In this document: positions 1 to 11,633 of the stretch, in pieces
Position numbering within the stretch: position 1 is the stretch's first letter
Layout of the letters: each line of letters begins with the position of its first letter
Origin: Hermodice carunculata
Taxonomy: Eukaryota; Annelida; Polychaeta; Eunicida; Amphinomidae
DNA: 64,000 bases
Assembly (NCBI GenBank): GCA_964020975.1
Contig: OZ026628.1
Span: 57,015,522-57,079,521, forward strand
Direction: 5' to 3'
Notes under the pieces: generated by a model
Databases searched by the model: none
The model's input: the letters and a program-made list of their open reading frames with translations, nothing else
Told to the model about the DNA's origin: nothing
Made by a program: the position numbers and the translations under genes

Positions 1-1430
1 GTTTCGGTAATTTTCTTCAATGTCTCATGTTGGTCACGTTTTCTTGAAACATGACAGGGATATACAATTCACCGATTTCTTTTTTTTCCGTTTGATAAAA
101 ATTGGGTGCTTAAACTTAAATATAATAGAAGCGTGCAGATTGTGGATAGTTACGAATATCCATCGTGAGAGGAAGCCAAATGTGTGTAACCTGTTTGTGA
201 ATATCGTTGAAATATGATAGAGTCTGTATAATAGAACGATATGTAATATCTGAAAACCTAAGTTTCACTGTGATTCAAATAATACATAGGGGACTGAAGG
301 TCACAACGTCAGGACCTAAATTTCCGAATATGAACTACGACATAAACAAAGGTACCACTCAGTTGAATTATCATAATGAACTTAGCGATCATCTTAAACA
401 CTTAATGTGTTTTAAACTTAATGTACGTATGGGCAGTATTTTTTCCAGAGTGTGCAGGTTGTACCAGCAACCGTTTTTCCTATAACTTGTTAAAGATCGT
501 TTGATAGGAGAGCCACTTTCCCTCCAAATAACGTTTTAAAACTTTCATTGATCTTCAGTTTGTGTACCGTTGTAGTTCATTTTATTCACTTAGGCGCATT
601 CCTTAGAAGGCTAAACATTTTGACAGGCAGTACAAACGCCAGTGAATTATGATATCGTTGCCAGTAATACACTTTATGTGACAGTCTTTCATGTAAGATG
701 ACATGCACAGGCCGGTGTACCACAATTGCTTGTCAGTAAAGATATTTACTGGGAAGCAAATTGAAAATTGGTACATCAATGTACTAACCACTTGGAGGCC
801 AACAATGGCAAAATTTTAAGATTAAAAAAAAAAAAAAAAAAGAAAATTAACTAAAGAAAATTAACTAAAGTTAAATAAAATGACTCTCTCACGAAAAATA
901 GAAGAAGATAGACAACAATTTTCTATGATGTCAGAGAGGGTCTTGTGTTGACAACTTATGGCCAAGAATCATCGACAAGGAAACAAATAATGTCAAAATT
1001 CAGTATTACCACGGCAGACATGACACAAACCTTTAATGGACTACAACTGCAAGCATATAGTGAGGAGGGAAAGCTGGAAAAGGTTTTCTTGTGGCTCTAG
1101 ACAGATACACTAACAAAAGTTACCAGTAGCTTAATAAATTTGATGCATACAGCTCTGAGCTTTAAAAAAAACTACCGTGCACAAACGGTGTCACTACAAA
1201 TCTACATCCTGGCACTTTATTTTCTATATTCTTTGTTGAACGTGCCAAAGTATGCGGCATTGAATCACTGAATCATGTAAGTTTAACGATGTTACTGAAA
1301 CCAAACTCCCAACTAAACAGTTGTTGAGATACAGTTTTGGAATTATTGAAAATATCTACCAGTATCAAATTTTCATCAATTACAGTTCATGCTTTACTGA
1401 TTTTGGCGGCATATGCACGGACATACTCGT
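1..1430. other. Intergenic, nothing recognised
   Basis: AT-rich DNA with a short poly-A run near 823-841. Open frames are short and in no known family. I see no repeat copy, RNA gene or convincing splice-flanked exon. Confidence 0.5.
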
Positions 1431-1470
1431 CATTTTTTTTGGGCGGGGGGTGGGGGTGCGTCATTTTTGA
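1431..1470 (+). repeat. T-tract/G-tract junction followed by GTCATTTTTG
   Basis: A run of T passes directly into a G-rich run and is then followed by gcGTCATTTTTG. The same arrangement recurs at 3,082-3,110 and, on the minus strand, at 19,014-19,039. The origin is unknown. Confidence 0.5.
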
Positions 1471-2059
1471 TCCATTGTCTGAAAAATTCAACCTATACTG
1501 CACAATATAGACAGGTATTGTCACGAGGTAATGTGAACTGAAATGTTCATTCAATGACAGCGCCTCCTCAGCTACTTCTGCAAATTCAGATTCGTCCAGA
1601 AGTTGTTTAAGTTTTTTGTTTTAGTTTACATACACTAAGCTTGCAATTTGTCATACAGATTTAGCTTGATGTTTCTCGTTGAGTCACAATGGATTGGATG
1701 CAGCATAAGGGGATATCTTTGATTGCATGCGTTAAACGGTGTTTGCAAAAGTTATCTCCAAGTGTATCCTCCAACAAAAAATACGACATGAAATTTTTTT
1801 CTGGCTCTATTAGTGCTGTTCGCAGTATGCAGGAAGGTATACGTGCTCCATGGTACTTGAAGTCTCTAGCAATCATATTTACCCATTTATCATCAATTTC
1901 CTGATGTTTTTTTGTAGCATGAACTCATCTTTGCTTTGTGTCCAAAAGAAGATGGATGAGCTCAAACTGAGGTAAATGGAAGTGAACTCCAGCGAATCAA
2001 AGGCAAGCTGAGATAAGATGAAATTGAACTTACCCTAAGCTAAAGTTAAACTTAGCGAA
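1471..2059. other. Intergenic, nothing recognised
   Basis: Short overlapping open frames exist on both strands at 1,661-1,904, but neither matches a family I recognise. No repeat copy was seen. Confidence 0.4.
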
Positions 2060-2300
2060 GGCCAGGGTCTAAACTTGGATTACATTTGTTCAAACATAAC
2101 CATCTTCTTGTTTAAAAAGGGTGGTAAAGACCTTCTGGACGAACACAGGAATACTATAGTTAAACTAAATCTTGCCAAAATTTTTGCAAAAGAAACAGAA
2201 ACTGCAATAGTGGATGGGCATAAAAACGACCAAAGGAAAATCAATTGACCAGTCAACCAGTATTACTAATAAGTGGGTGGACCGAAGCAAGCTAGAACAG
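2060..2300 (+). mobile_element. Possible decayed LINE reverse transcriptase scrap
   Basis: One plus-strand frame reads ITIFLFKKGGKDLLDEHRN and later KIFAKE. This resembles the 'I-LLFKKGDK--L-NYRPI-LLN-DYKI-AK' block at the start of the L1-type reverse transcriptase domain. The match is partial and the frame soon ends at an A/C-rich tract. It could be chance; the stronger RT motif at 3,333-3,424 is what makes it worth noting. Confidence 0.3.
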
Positions 2301-2337
2301 TCTTTGTGGAGGACTTGAATACCCCTGTATGTCTAAG

Positions 2338-2558
2338 GTGAAAGCAAAACAAAAAAACAAAAAACAAAAACCGAAAAACAAACAAACAAAAAAAAAACCA
2401 AACAAAACCAAAAAACCCCCAAAACCCACCACTCCAAAAAAAACATCAAAAAAACCCCAGAAACAAAAAAACAAAACAAAACAGAAAAAAACCCCCAAAC
2501 AACCCCAAAACCCCCAACCCAAAACACCCCCCCCCCAAAAAAACCCCACGCCCCTTTA
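2338..2558 (+). repeat. A/C-rich low-complexity tract
   Basis: About 220 bases made almost only of A and C on the plus strand, with poly-A runs split by short C runs. It opens long lysine/proline-rich frames on one strand and phenylalanine/glycine-rich frames on the other; these are compositional artefacts, not genes. Similar tracts lie at 19,020-19,164 and 30,594-30,871. Confidence 0.85.
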
Positions 2559-3081
2559 AAATTTCCAGTCCTCGTTTCTTGCGGAATTTGCAGGTTTTAG
2601 AACATATCCTGATTAAAAAACTTTTGCAAAAATTTTCCTCAAAAGGGATATTGGCTTCAAAACCGGAAAGTGTGAGCCATGGAAAGATGGTTTGTTGTGC
2701 CCTTGAAGATAATGTCAATGTCACGAGGACCTGGTCAGTTCCAGAAATGGTACCCAGGTAAAATAACGCATATTTGAATCAACTTTGATCAGTAGTTCAG
2801 GAGATGTTGTGGTCCTAAGGCTTAGAACTAAATATGCTCCGTGACCTGGAAAACAGTAGTTTCATGAATAATGATTATCGGTCACAAGAATTTCCAAAAT
2901 ATGTGTTTTTTCTTCTCTACTGATCTGAGAGATGTTTTTATATCTATTGCAAAGTCTACTAATTTATCTTATTTTTAATGTCGCAAGCTGCCTATTTTAT
3001 CCCAGCTAACCTAACTTTTCAGTCAAATGAACTTTCGAGGATGCACTCATTTTTTCGATTTGTTTGTTGTTGTTGTTGTTG
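2559..3081. other. Intergenic, no gene recognised
   Basis: A 60-codon plus-strand frame ends at a possible donor (ccag|gtaaaa near 2,758), but its protein is not recognised. The remainder is AT-rich without repeats. Confidence 0.35.
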
Positions 3082-3110
3082 TTTTTTTTTGGGGGGGGGG
3101 GTCATTTTTG
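3082..3110 (+). repeat. T-tract/G-tract junction followed by GTCATTTTTG
   Basis: A T run followed by about ten G and then GTCATTTTTG, as at 1,431-1,470. Confidence 0.5.
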
Positions 3111-3790
3111 GTAACATTTTAAAAGGTACTTGGTTTCTAAAACCGCTTCGCTAATTGCTTTGAAATTGCACAAAGACACTTGTGAGCTACCTCAGACTTT
3201 AATTTCTCAACAAGGGGTGCTCCGTTTTTTTCTTTAGTTTTCCACGCTTTTCTGCCTGTTTCTGCTATTTTCGACTTCTGCTCTAAATGTGTTCTCAAGA
3301 TTTTTCTGAAAATTGGTGATAATGTAGCTTGTGGACTAGAAAAAGCGTTAAATGGTACTCATGTAGACGCACTCTGTTTGGACTTCCGCAAAGTTTTGAC
3401 TCGGTACCCCATCAGGGATTAACCCAAGTTATGCACTAAGTGGCGATGCTTTTGACCTCGGAATTTTAATGATTTTTTTTTTTAGTTATGTACTTGTGGT
3501 TTAACATATGTAATACTATTGCTTACTATGTACGTAAATGAGGATTGCAATTGTTATTCACATTTGTGCCCCCCACTCCCCAAAGGAATTAAAATAAACG
3601 TCCAGCAGATTTACTTCAAACTAGGTGGGGATGTACCTAAGTACTTGGTGACTTTGGTCTTTACCAAATTTGTTCAAGTTCGTATCCATCAGTGAGTTTT
3701 GTTTCTTTTTCAGTTAAATCTTCTTTAAAACCACTTGGCTAATCGCTTTGAAATTGTATAGATACACTTCTTTGACCTACATTAAATATA
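3111..3790 (-). repeat. Diverged copy of dispersed repeat R1, interrupted
   Basis: Blocks such as 'accgcttcgctaattgcttt', 'ttttcgacttctgctctaaa' and 'aaactaggtggggatgtacc' match sub-blocks of the repeat in the inverted-repeat arms and at 10,248-11,490, in opposite orientation to the latter. A LINE scrap (3,333-3,424) and unrelated sequence split it. It is non-coding and clearly older than the arm copies. Confidence 0.6.
3333..3424 (+). mobile_element. LINE reverse transcriptase motif A scrap
   Basis: The frame reads THVDALCLDFRKV, then continues in another frame as FDSVPHQGL. This is the 'DAI-LDF-KAFD-VPH--L' motif A of non-LTR reverse transcriptases (CR1/jockey-like), holding the first catalytic Asp, with one frame change inside the motif. 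Only about 90 bases are recognisable. It lies within a diverged R1 repeat. Confidence 0.55.
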
Positions 3791-4189
3791 TCTGCTGACT
3801 TCAGCAAGTATCTTTCATAAAACATGTACCTGAAGCAAACACTCAGGTCACTACCTGAATTCTGTTCATCTTCCGCGGACATCATATATGCTTCAAAAAT
3901 ATGAACTGTATATACTGTGCACGGCCTATACGTAAAAAATGGTAGGTGCATTTGCTGAATTTTCCTGGCATATTTTTCTATTGTTTTCAGCCAATTTACT
4001 GAATTCGCATATTTTTATTTCGACCTGCAAAAGAGTACCTGTGGCGTGATTTCGTAAATATTACAATACCCGTAATTGAGGCAAATATTCAAATCATTAA
4101 AATCATTCTCTTATTTGCCAAATTAAATCATATGTTACGCAGTGATGACAGCATGGCATGAACGCGTCCAAGATTTTGTTTTTGTTTGA
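3791..4189. other. Intergenic, nothing recognised
   Basis: No convincing exon, repeat or RNA gene seen; AT-rich. Confidence 0.4.
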
Positions 4190-4247
4190 TTTTTACCTCA
4201 GATTGACTGGGTTTCGAACCTGCAACTTTGGCCACAACTACCCAGCT
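4190..4247 (-). repeat. Possible tRNA-derived SINE fragment (box A/B-like)
   Basis: On the minus strand 'gggtagttgtggcc' is followed about 10 bases later by 'ggttcgaaaccc'. The second resembles the Pol III box B (GGTTCGANNCC) and the first loosely a box A. No cloverleaf can be folded, so this is not a tRNA gene. A tRNA-derived SINE head is the best guess, and chance is possible. Confidence 0.3.
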
Positions 4248-6129
4248 GAAAATAAGAAATTATGAAACAAACGTAATTGTTTTTTTTTCAGAATATACGC
4301 TTTCCTGTTGTACGAAGCCCAATTACCGAATTCAACCATTGCATTTTCTAGTATGTTCGGGTTAACTACAAAATATGCCTGCATGATACACTCCAGGCAT
4401 TAGCGTTCTATGCAAACGGTTCATAACTAAAACCATCATTCAAGTAAGGTGAAACTAATCTTTATTGAAGTTTATACAGAATCCAGGTTGAAATGAGTAA
4501 TTATGGAAAGGCGTTTCGCTGTTTTAAACTTTTCTTTTGTCTGGGATATTCCACTTAAACCCTGTAATGTGCACAGTATTGATTCTTCACATGTAAGAAA
4601 CATATACATCTAATTATATCGTGCACACCTCAATATATGTTCACATTAAGGTACATTGCACAGAATTATTTGTAAAAAGACTTTTGTTTCTTATCAGGGA
4701 AGAGACACAGCACAAAGCGCCATGCAAATTTTTCCTTCATATTGTGAAGTATAGAAATGACACGAACATTGTATCAGGAAGATTTTTTTCCAGTAGTAAA
4801 GTAATGCTGCATGGAGCATCAATCATTCTAAGCAACTGGTCTTTTTTTTTTTTTTTTTGCAAGCATTCTGGATAATTTTCTTATATATGATTAAATTATA
4901 TGTTTTCTTTGAAGTCAAGATGCAAGGACATCATAAACCTTCAAGGACCATGCTCGTTTCAGAAGTATAATGTAACATGTTTTTAAGATGTGACTTGAAG
5001 TCTGATTAGAATTTAAACCATAATAATACTGATATTTAATGTACAATGAATGATAAATGATTTTGAATTTAGATCCGACCTTCTGACGAAAACTGTAATG
5101 AGAGGGTCAGCACATGCAGCCTTAAATACAAAAATCCACACTCTACCAGCAGGTTTCTCTGCATGCATCGCTCTCAGGACAAACTGATAAAATTTAAAAG
5201 CCTAGCACTTAAGAATGGATCTATTAGGGATTCAAAAAGGCACTACAATAAGCTAAACCAAAACTTATCTACGCTAATATTGTGTAAGCCGGTTATGAAT
5301 ACAGATGCAAAGTATGTTAAAAACATGAAATTCTAAAATTATTGAAGGGTAAAGGCCCTAGCAAAGCTCATAAGGTGCAATGTTCTGACATACACATATG
5401 TGACAAATTCATTGGCAAAGGTCATTGTCCAACGATATTAAACCGGACTCAAATCTTTCGTGTGAAAGCTGATTGTTTAATATATATATATTTGTTGTGG
5501 TAGGCATGAGTCTTCTATATTTTGCGTTTTTGTGTTATGTTTTTTTAGTGTCCTCTTAAAGGCATAAGCACTGTTTTCTGCAAACGTGATTGGTTATAAA
5601 CAACGTCGAGATTTTATTTTTCTTACCTGGGCTTGATTCTAAATGATAAATCTGTATATAGATCATTTGAGCATAAAACTTGGGTGACTATAGAAATTCC
5701 TTGACAATTTTCTAAAAATCAGCTGTGCATTCAACTAGTAAAAGTATGTCTAAATCGTTATCGTTAATTTTTTTAGTTTGAAACACTATTTTACAAATGT
5801 GGAGTAAGCATATACGGAATAGTTTATTGCATAAACCCGCCATCTGGTGGGTATGGCACAAAATACAAAGTCAGGACCTAACATCAAAGTAACGCGATGG
5901 TCCCAATAAAGACAGATATGTAAATGAAATAGAGAACTACCAGCCACATATGTAAGGATAAAGAAAAATAAAATGAAAGTCTACTGGACTATGCATTGCA
6001 CTGCAATCTCTGTTCAAAAGAAGAGTTAACATAACCATTCACAAGCTTGAAAACCGTGTTGTCGCCTTTTTACGTCATTAAAATATAACTTTATTTTCTT
6101 TGGAGAGAGTATCAATATCGTAAGTTATA
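4248..6129. other. Intergenic, no supported gene
   Basis: AT-rich. A plus-strand stretch at about 5,070-5,330 stays fairly open and reads basic (for example RDSKRHYNKLNQN), loosely like the linker before a LINE reverse transcriptase, but I cannot confirm it. No tandem repeats of note. Confidence 0.35.
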
Positions 6130-6500
6130 ATTTCCTATTTGTTAAGTATTTGGAACAGTCCAACATTTAAGTGTTCCTCATTTGCAATCGAGTTGCTGGA
6201 GCATCGGCTGCACAGTCCTTTGTCAATTTCCAAACCTTTGTACCGACCTGTTTCAATATTCAGTACTTGGGCGCTGATCCTCAATTGTGTGAATAGTTTG
6301 CGTTTACTTACAGTTAGATTAGATTTGAAATATGGCTTTTTTGTGAAACCAGAGTCCATAATTTTAAAATAAGTTCGTAGCTTTTTCGAAGTCCTATTTT
6401 CCCCATTTATATATTATGTAGTCCACTGTTTTTTGTATTCATCGAAAAGTTTATTGTGGAAGGAGTCAATGTTGTACCGGACATCAAGGTTTCCATTAAT
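6130..6500 (-). mobile_element. LINE ORF2 C-terminal fragment (Cys-rich tail)
   Basis: The minus strand reads SKKLRTYFKIMDSG, then SKRKLFTQLRISAQ, then NIETGRYKGL, then GLCSRCSSNSIANEEH. This is the C-terminal region of many invertebrate non-LTR retrotransposons: 'L-KLRIS-H-L-IE-GRY', followed by a Cys-x2-Cys knuckle and 'EDE-HFL--C'. The knuckle's final part is missing and the frame ends soon after. It is an isolated, decayed 5'-truncated copy with no visible poly-A tail. Subfamily not resolved. Confidence 0.75.
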
Positions 6501-7188
6501 TTCTCATAAATTTTTTAAGCGAAACTTTGGTAATATAGCTCTTGTGAATTTCAACCACGTATATTCATTATTCTGTTCCATGGTGTGGTTTTCTTTCAAA
6601 CACTTATATAATAAACTATTTTGGTTACACTGGTAAATGTGGTACAGGCATTTTAGAGCAGAACATAAGTTTGACATGATGATGGGGTATGATATATTTA
6701 TAATATACATTTCCTCAGGTTACTATACAGATGATATTTGCATAACTGCGGAAAACACACATATTCTTTCACCTGGTTGGTATGCAAAACATGAATGACA
6801 ATGGGCATAAACCATTACACCGCACATACTGTATTTCAACACCCACACCAACCTGTATGTATATGAGAGTGTGACTTTTTAATTTTCCACGCACAAATAT
6901 TTAAGAAGACAATGAATCAAACCCATGCAAAAAAGCTGACATACATGTGGATTTAAAGTAATATAAAAAGGCGAATCAATATATAGAATTGTCCACAGGG
7001 ACGTGACTGTTATTCCCTTTATTATAATAATGTCTTTTTCGACCGTTGAAGCTTAAAATTATGTAAATTGGCAGTAGTGATATATTATCTCCAACAGTAT
7101 CCACCTTGAAAATCACACTTGTTGTAAACATGAATGGTAGACTACTAATCAGAGGTATAAAAACGCCATGGTACAATCCATTTTCTTA

Positions 7189-7190
<2 letters not shown>
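6501..7190. other. Intergenic, nothing recognised
   Basis: Overlapping short frames on both strands with no recognisable domain. The minus-strand part nearest 6,500 could be a further decayed piece of the LINE. Confidence 0.35.

Positions 7191-7246
<56 letters not shown>
7191..7246. repeat. (CA)n microsatellite
   Basis: About 28 uninterrupted CA dinucleotides. Confidence 0.98.
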
Positions 7247-7250
<4 letters not shown>

Positions 7251-7737
7251 TCGACATATATTTGTACACAGTTACCGACAAGTGCAAAACCGAAGGTTAC
7301 ATATTGTTCAATTATGCGCGTGCGGAAAGGGTTGTTATTTCATCAAATCAAAACACGATACGGTAGCGACAGAAGCTCAGAATGTCACAATGTTTCATAG
7401 CTACATTCTTTTTCAATCATTTTCTGTGATCATGCGACAAGCACAAAATAAGAATGCCATTGAAGGTGGGAACAAGGTCTACTCTCTCTTGACAGACGCT
7501 CTTCAGTTATTGGGTAATATAGGCAATGTACGCTTTGTTATAGTCAGAGTTAACGCAAAAATGACAAAACAAAGTGGCAATGGCAAACTGCTACCTTCCC
7601 GATATACATATGTGAAACATACTTTTAATTTGGACACCTGCATCACAGATGGTAATGGAACACCAATTTCTTTTCACGGGCAAAACTTTCTCAACAATCA
7701 TGAACAATTTTGGATAAATACAGTGGTAGGTCTGTAA
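7247..7737 (+). other. Unidentified open frame after CA repeat
   Basis: About 163 codons stay open after the CA repeat, ending in FWINTVVGL and a TAA. The residue mix is not low-complexity (for example EGGNKVYSLLTDALQLLGN). I recognise no domain and see no splice sites framing it, so chance is possible; it is simply the longest non-repetitive open frame in the first 20 kb. Confidence 0.25.
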
Positions 7738-7924
7738 AATGAGCGGGCAAACTTTGGATGTTCCAGTACAGTCAAGATAAAAAAAAAAAGAGTTAAAGGC
7801 TTAACAGAGAATGTAGATTCGACCATTTCATTAGTCAATATAGATTGATCCATATTAACAAATGAATCCTTAGTATTATAATGACTGTGACGCAAGTTAT
7901 TCAAAGTGTTTGACTGAGAGTAAG

Positions 7925-8190
7925 GGCAAGTGTATTTGAAATCTTATGTTCTTATGAAGTTCCATGACCTCTAAGTTAAGAGAATGAATAGAAAGACTTA
8001 TAATATTTTCTACAGTTGTGATATATTATTGATACTGTGAAATTTGCTGAAGACATGTCTCACCGCGTGCGTAATCTGTAAGCCCAGGTTTATGCAAAAT
8101 CTTATTTTCTTACAAAGTTCCATGAGCTCTAAGTTTAGAGAATGAATTGAGACACTAATTTATAATATTTTCTATAATTCTGTCAGGTAG
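7925..8190 (+). repeat. Two-copy tandem duplication, period about 158 bp
   Basis: The block from 'atcttatgttcttatgaagt' (7,941) recurs as 'atcttattttcttacaaagt' (8,099). Both are followed by 'tccatga' and by near-identical 'aagtt..agagaatgaat'. The copies have diverged by several percent and are non-coding. Confidence 0.8.
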
Positions 8191-8313
8191 TTTTCGTGAC
8201 CCCAGAAATTTGATTTATTGTTAAAGAGAAAATTTTGCTTTTTTTTCTTTATTTTACCTTCCTGTAGCAACAGTGTGCAAAGCCAGCGATCTTCATCTGA
8301 AATGTAGAGTAGA

Positions 8314-8625
8314 TTACAAAAGTGAAAAAGTGCATCGATGCACACAAAAGAAAGGATCCTTTATTTTAGAGGTTGATTCTCTGGACAAAATGTCGAGCAT
8401 TATGCAAGTGTATTTGACATGACCACTGATCAGGGTAAATTGGATGGGTTTTAGGACGTTCTCGTAAATGTGTTTGTTCATTTCTTCATCTTTCAGGAGA
8501 TATAACAACAGTTTCATATTTGCAGAATTTGAGACCCGCATGCAAATGTCAATGTTATTACGCATGTGCGAAATGCAGGAGAGTATCGGTCCAGATGTAC
8601 AGTATCTATTTAATCAAACTAGAGT
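8314..8625 (-). pseudogene. Possible ankyrin-like exon, frame-disrupted
   Basis: After a possible acceptor (gattaaatag|) the minus strand reads WTDTLLHFAHA and then stops. A neighbouring frame reads NSANMKLLLYLLKDEEMNKH and then KPIQFTLISGHVKYTCIMLD. The pattern 'TLLHFA--...--LLLYLL' then '--LISGHVKY---MLDIL' resembles two ankyrin repeats with a frame change between them. It lies 125 bases downstream, in transcription order, of the exon candidate at 8,750-8,886, so the two could belong to one gene. Assignment to ankyrin is weak. Confidence 0.35.
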
Positions 8626-8749
8626 GTTGAATTAGTTCCATTTGAATTATTTCCAAAGTTTATTTTCAGTTCAGATCCCGAGAAGAATTACATTTTGGTG
8701 TATTACCGTATCATCGGACCTGTCTGTATTTTAACACTGATGACCTTAC

Positions 8750-8886
8750 CTCGTATGGCAAATTGGAAGAGCGTCTGATGCCAACTTCAGAGATATTGAC
8801 GTGCCCCGCTTTGACATTAAACCATTGCCTAAACCTGATGTACCAATCACCGGGACGATCTTCTTCTGGCTTCATATGTTTGTGAC
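8750..8886 (-). CDS. Unidentified internal exon candidate
   Basis: On the minus strand a 137-nt segment is bounded by a plausible acceptor (gatttag|gtcac) and a strong donor (acgag|gtaagg). It stays open through KPEEDRPGDWYIRFRQWF and ends SSNLPYE. Base composition is richer in GC than its surroundings, which fits coding DNA. No family is recognised. The next downstream minus-strand candidate is the ankyrin-like segment at 8,314-8,625. Confidence 0.4.
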
Positions 8887-8967
8887 CTAAATCAGTTGCT
8901 ATCTAAAATAAAAGTTCCTGAATAATATCCATATACATAGTATGTTAAATATATAGTTGGAATTGAA

Positions 8968-9004
8968 ACGACGACGACGACGACAACAACAACAACAACA
9001 ACAA
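8968..9004. repeat. Compound (ACG)n(ACA)n microsatellite
   Basis: Five or so ACG units followed directly by seven or so ACA units. A minus-strand Arg/Cys-run frame through it is spurious. Confidence 0.95.
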
Positions 9005-10148
9005 TTATTCGGTTGTTTCCTACGATAATGATGCGTAAGATAAAGGGTTAATGTTGTCAATACCTGGAAGGGGGGGGGGTAGGTTTCATACATTCTGCCT
9101 CCTGCTCTATTGAAAACAACTGTCTTAATATAATTCCCACAGCCTGGTCTCATTGCATATTATCACGTGCTGTTGTTGATATGGCTGCATACTTGCGCAT
9201 GACATGGTGGTCCATGAGGGCAGAGCTCCCACACAGACTAAAACTGGACTGCACCTGACACAACCCCGAACGTGTTCCGCGGCTTTTTGAATCCAATGAC
9301 CCAGGGCGTACTCAAACTGTTAATACCAATTAACCGGGCCAACAAAACAACAAAGCGAACCCATACTGCACGAGCATAATAGCTGTCGCTCTTCTTTTTG
9401 CTTAGTTTCACTTTGTTTATCGCTAAATTATTGTTAGCATTTGCAAATACTGTATGAATCAAACGTTATTGAAAAGTGCCAGCCTGTGGTAGTACCAAAC
9501 AGTACATCGGGACGAGGTGAAATATTAACTTCTGGACGTATAGCAAATGATAGGGCCCTGCTTTCCCGTAATCATGTTTGGGAAATAACAAGAATTACTT
9601 TGCAATTGCATTTCTTCTGTTGTATTTTAAGGAGACCTGTGGAGGTCAAACAGTGACGTAAGTATAACTTTCAGCCAACAAAGCAAGCGTAGGTATGTGT
9701 GAATAACGACTATAGCTTTAAAGTGACCCTTTGAGGTTTAAGTCGCAGAATCGAAGTCATTTTGGCAGCAAAGGAACCGAGAGCCAAGCTTATTCTGAAA
9801 TGTTGCTGCATGAAAGTCCTTCAGTATTCCCTACAAACCTCACAAAACCACTGATATTTCCACAAAATTCCCGAAGTATCGTCCATGTTTCGACGCTTAT
9901 TCAGCGGTTCTAAAAATTTAACATACCCCCACATGTTTTGCAGAACCATTTTGTGGTTATGAACGCAAATTAATCAGTAGGACTAAATTTGGTTGGTTTA
10001 AACATGATTTAATACTGATTTTTATGTCTTTTGTTTAATTGTCGCTAAATACCATATATTAATAGAGTATAATCCCCCGAAATCATGTGAATGAAAACAA
10101 AAAATACAAATCAATTGCACAATATTCTGCATCAACAGTAGTGATTAT

Positions 10149-10149
<1 letters not shown>
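9005..10149. other. Intergenic, no supported gene
   Basis: Opposed short frames near 9,240-9,660 have ordinary composition but no recognisable domain or clear splice pair. Confidence 0.35.

Positions 10150-10190
<41 letters not shown>
10150..10190. repeat. (TG)n microsatellite
   Basis: About 20 TG units, uninterrupted. Confidence 0.98.
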
Positions 10191-10192
<2 letters not shown>

Positions 10193-10247
10193 CTAGATCT
10201 GCAGTACTTTTTAGACCATTTGAATCATATCAACTCAAACTGATAAC

Positions 10248-11490
10248 AAGAGGACGGTATGAACAGCCCATGCTCAGAGATTCATCACACTTGTGGCTCT
10301 GTGAACTTGGTATAGGATCAAGGTCACCCATGTACTGAGTAAGTCTGACCTTTTTGGAAGAACAGAAACATGCGCAACATCGTCGTCCCAGTTCAAGTTA
10401 TTGTGAAGCGTAAAATTGATGTATGTTGCACTTTGACCCCGGAAATGTGGTCAATGTCACTCATGTACTATCTAAGCATGATCTATATAGAGAAACATTA
10501 ACATGTGAAACATCAACGTCCTTACTTTAAAATAGGTATCAAGTTGTCAAATTAAAAGTAAATTTCATGTCAGCTGTTCTGTGACCTTGGGCATGAGGCC
10601 AAAGTCCCAAAATCACTGGAGCATGACCACGTGCATAAAATAGGTAGACACTTATCAAAGGTACATCCTTACCAAGTTTGACACATATCTGTTCAAAATT
10701 ATGTAAGTTATAACCAATAGAAGAAATTCCCATGTTATACTTTCCTATTAAAATTTTTTTAAAGATCTTCCAGAAAAAAAGACATAAAAATTCCAAAACT
10801 CACTGGAGCATGACCCTTCAAAGAAACTTGATAGAGACTCACCCAAGGTACATTGCCACCAAGTGTGAAGTCAATCTGGCTTGCAGTTATTTCCGAGAAG
10901 TCCAAAATCTGAATTAGCATTAGAATGCCCGTTGACTTAAATAGTAATCAATAAGAAAGGTGCATTTACCGAAAAGTATCCAAACTGAAAAAAAAGAGAG
11001 AAAAAAGAATGTTGAAAATCAGAAATCATAGCACTGCCACCTAGTGAGTAACTTTGTTTGATCCTCCCACAAGGAATATATCCACCAAGTTTCAGCTTAT
11101 CCTGAGTGACGTTTCTGGAGAAGAAGTAAAAAATAATGAAAACACACACGCAAAATAAAACATGAAAAAATTGAAAAAAAATCGCAGTGCCATCTGGTAA
11201 CAAACTAAGAATTATGAGTCTCTATGAGTGTCCCTGTGTGATATCAAAAGCAATTCGGTAAGCGGTTTTGATTTAAAAGATTTTTTAACATTTGCCCACA
11301 AAAAGAACAAAAAGATAATAATAATAATAATAATAATACGAACATTCAAAAATCACTGGAGCGTGATCACTTGAACAAACCTGGTCGAGACCCACCCAAT
11401 ATATATTCCCACCAAGTTTGACGGATGGACGAGAGACCATCCTGCAAGGTCAGCTGAGCTACCAATTGCTCAAGTGACCTGAATCTTGCA
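10248..11490 (+). repeat. Dispersed non-coding repeat R1, long copy
   Basis: It starts 'caagaggacggtatgaacag', then 'cccatgctcag', 'ttgtggctctgtgaacttgg' and 'aggtcacccatg', exactly as in both inverted-repeat arms. It contains several degenerate internal units with the words 'accaagttt', 'tcactggagc', 'atgacca' and 'ccacctagtg', and ends near 'aggtcagctgagctacc'. No coding capacity is seen. The terminal blocks plus internal sub-repeats suggest a non-autonomous transposon, possibly Helitron-like as in other molluscan sub-repeat elements, but no hallmark end could be verified. Confidence 0.7.
11314..11338. repeat. (ATA)n microsatellite
   Basis: Eight ATA units within the R1 copy. Confidence 0.95.
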
Positions 11491-11633
11491 ATGTCATTGG
11501 TTACTCGCTGTCATATATCCTCGATCATTATAGAATACTCTTTAAACATGTTGTACCAAGCATGTTTCAATAAGTTTGCTTTTAATTACCTTATCGTATT
11601 CAGATATGCTTTTGCAGAACAAGAAAACCATAC

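Noticed and set aside
4190-4247. tRNA gene
   Set aside because: Only box B-like sequence is convincing; no acceptor stem or anticodon arm can be folded.
9100-9160. Continuation of chitin synthase ('HVI-C' and 'PGC' on the minus strand)
   Set aside because: Only isolated residues match the 'EHVIGCVLCSPGCFS' block, so it was not counted as an exon.
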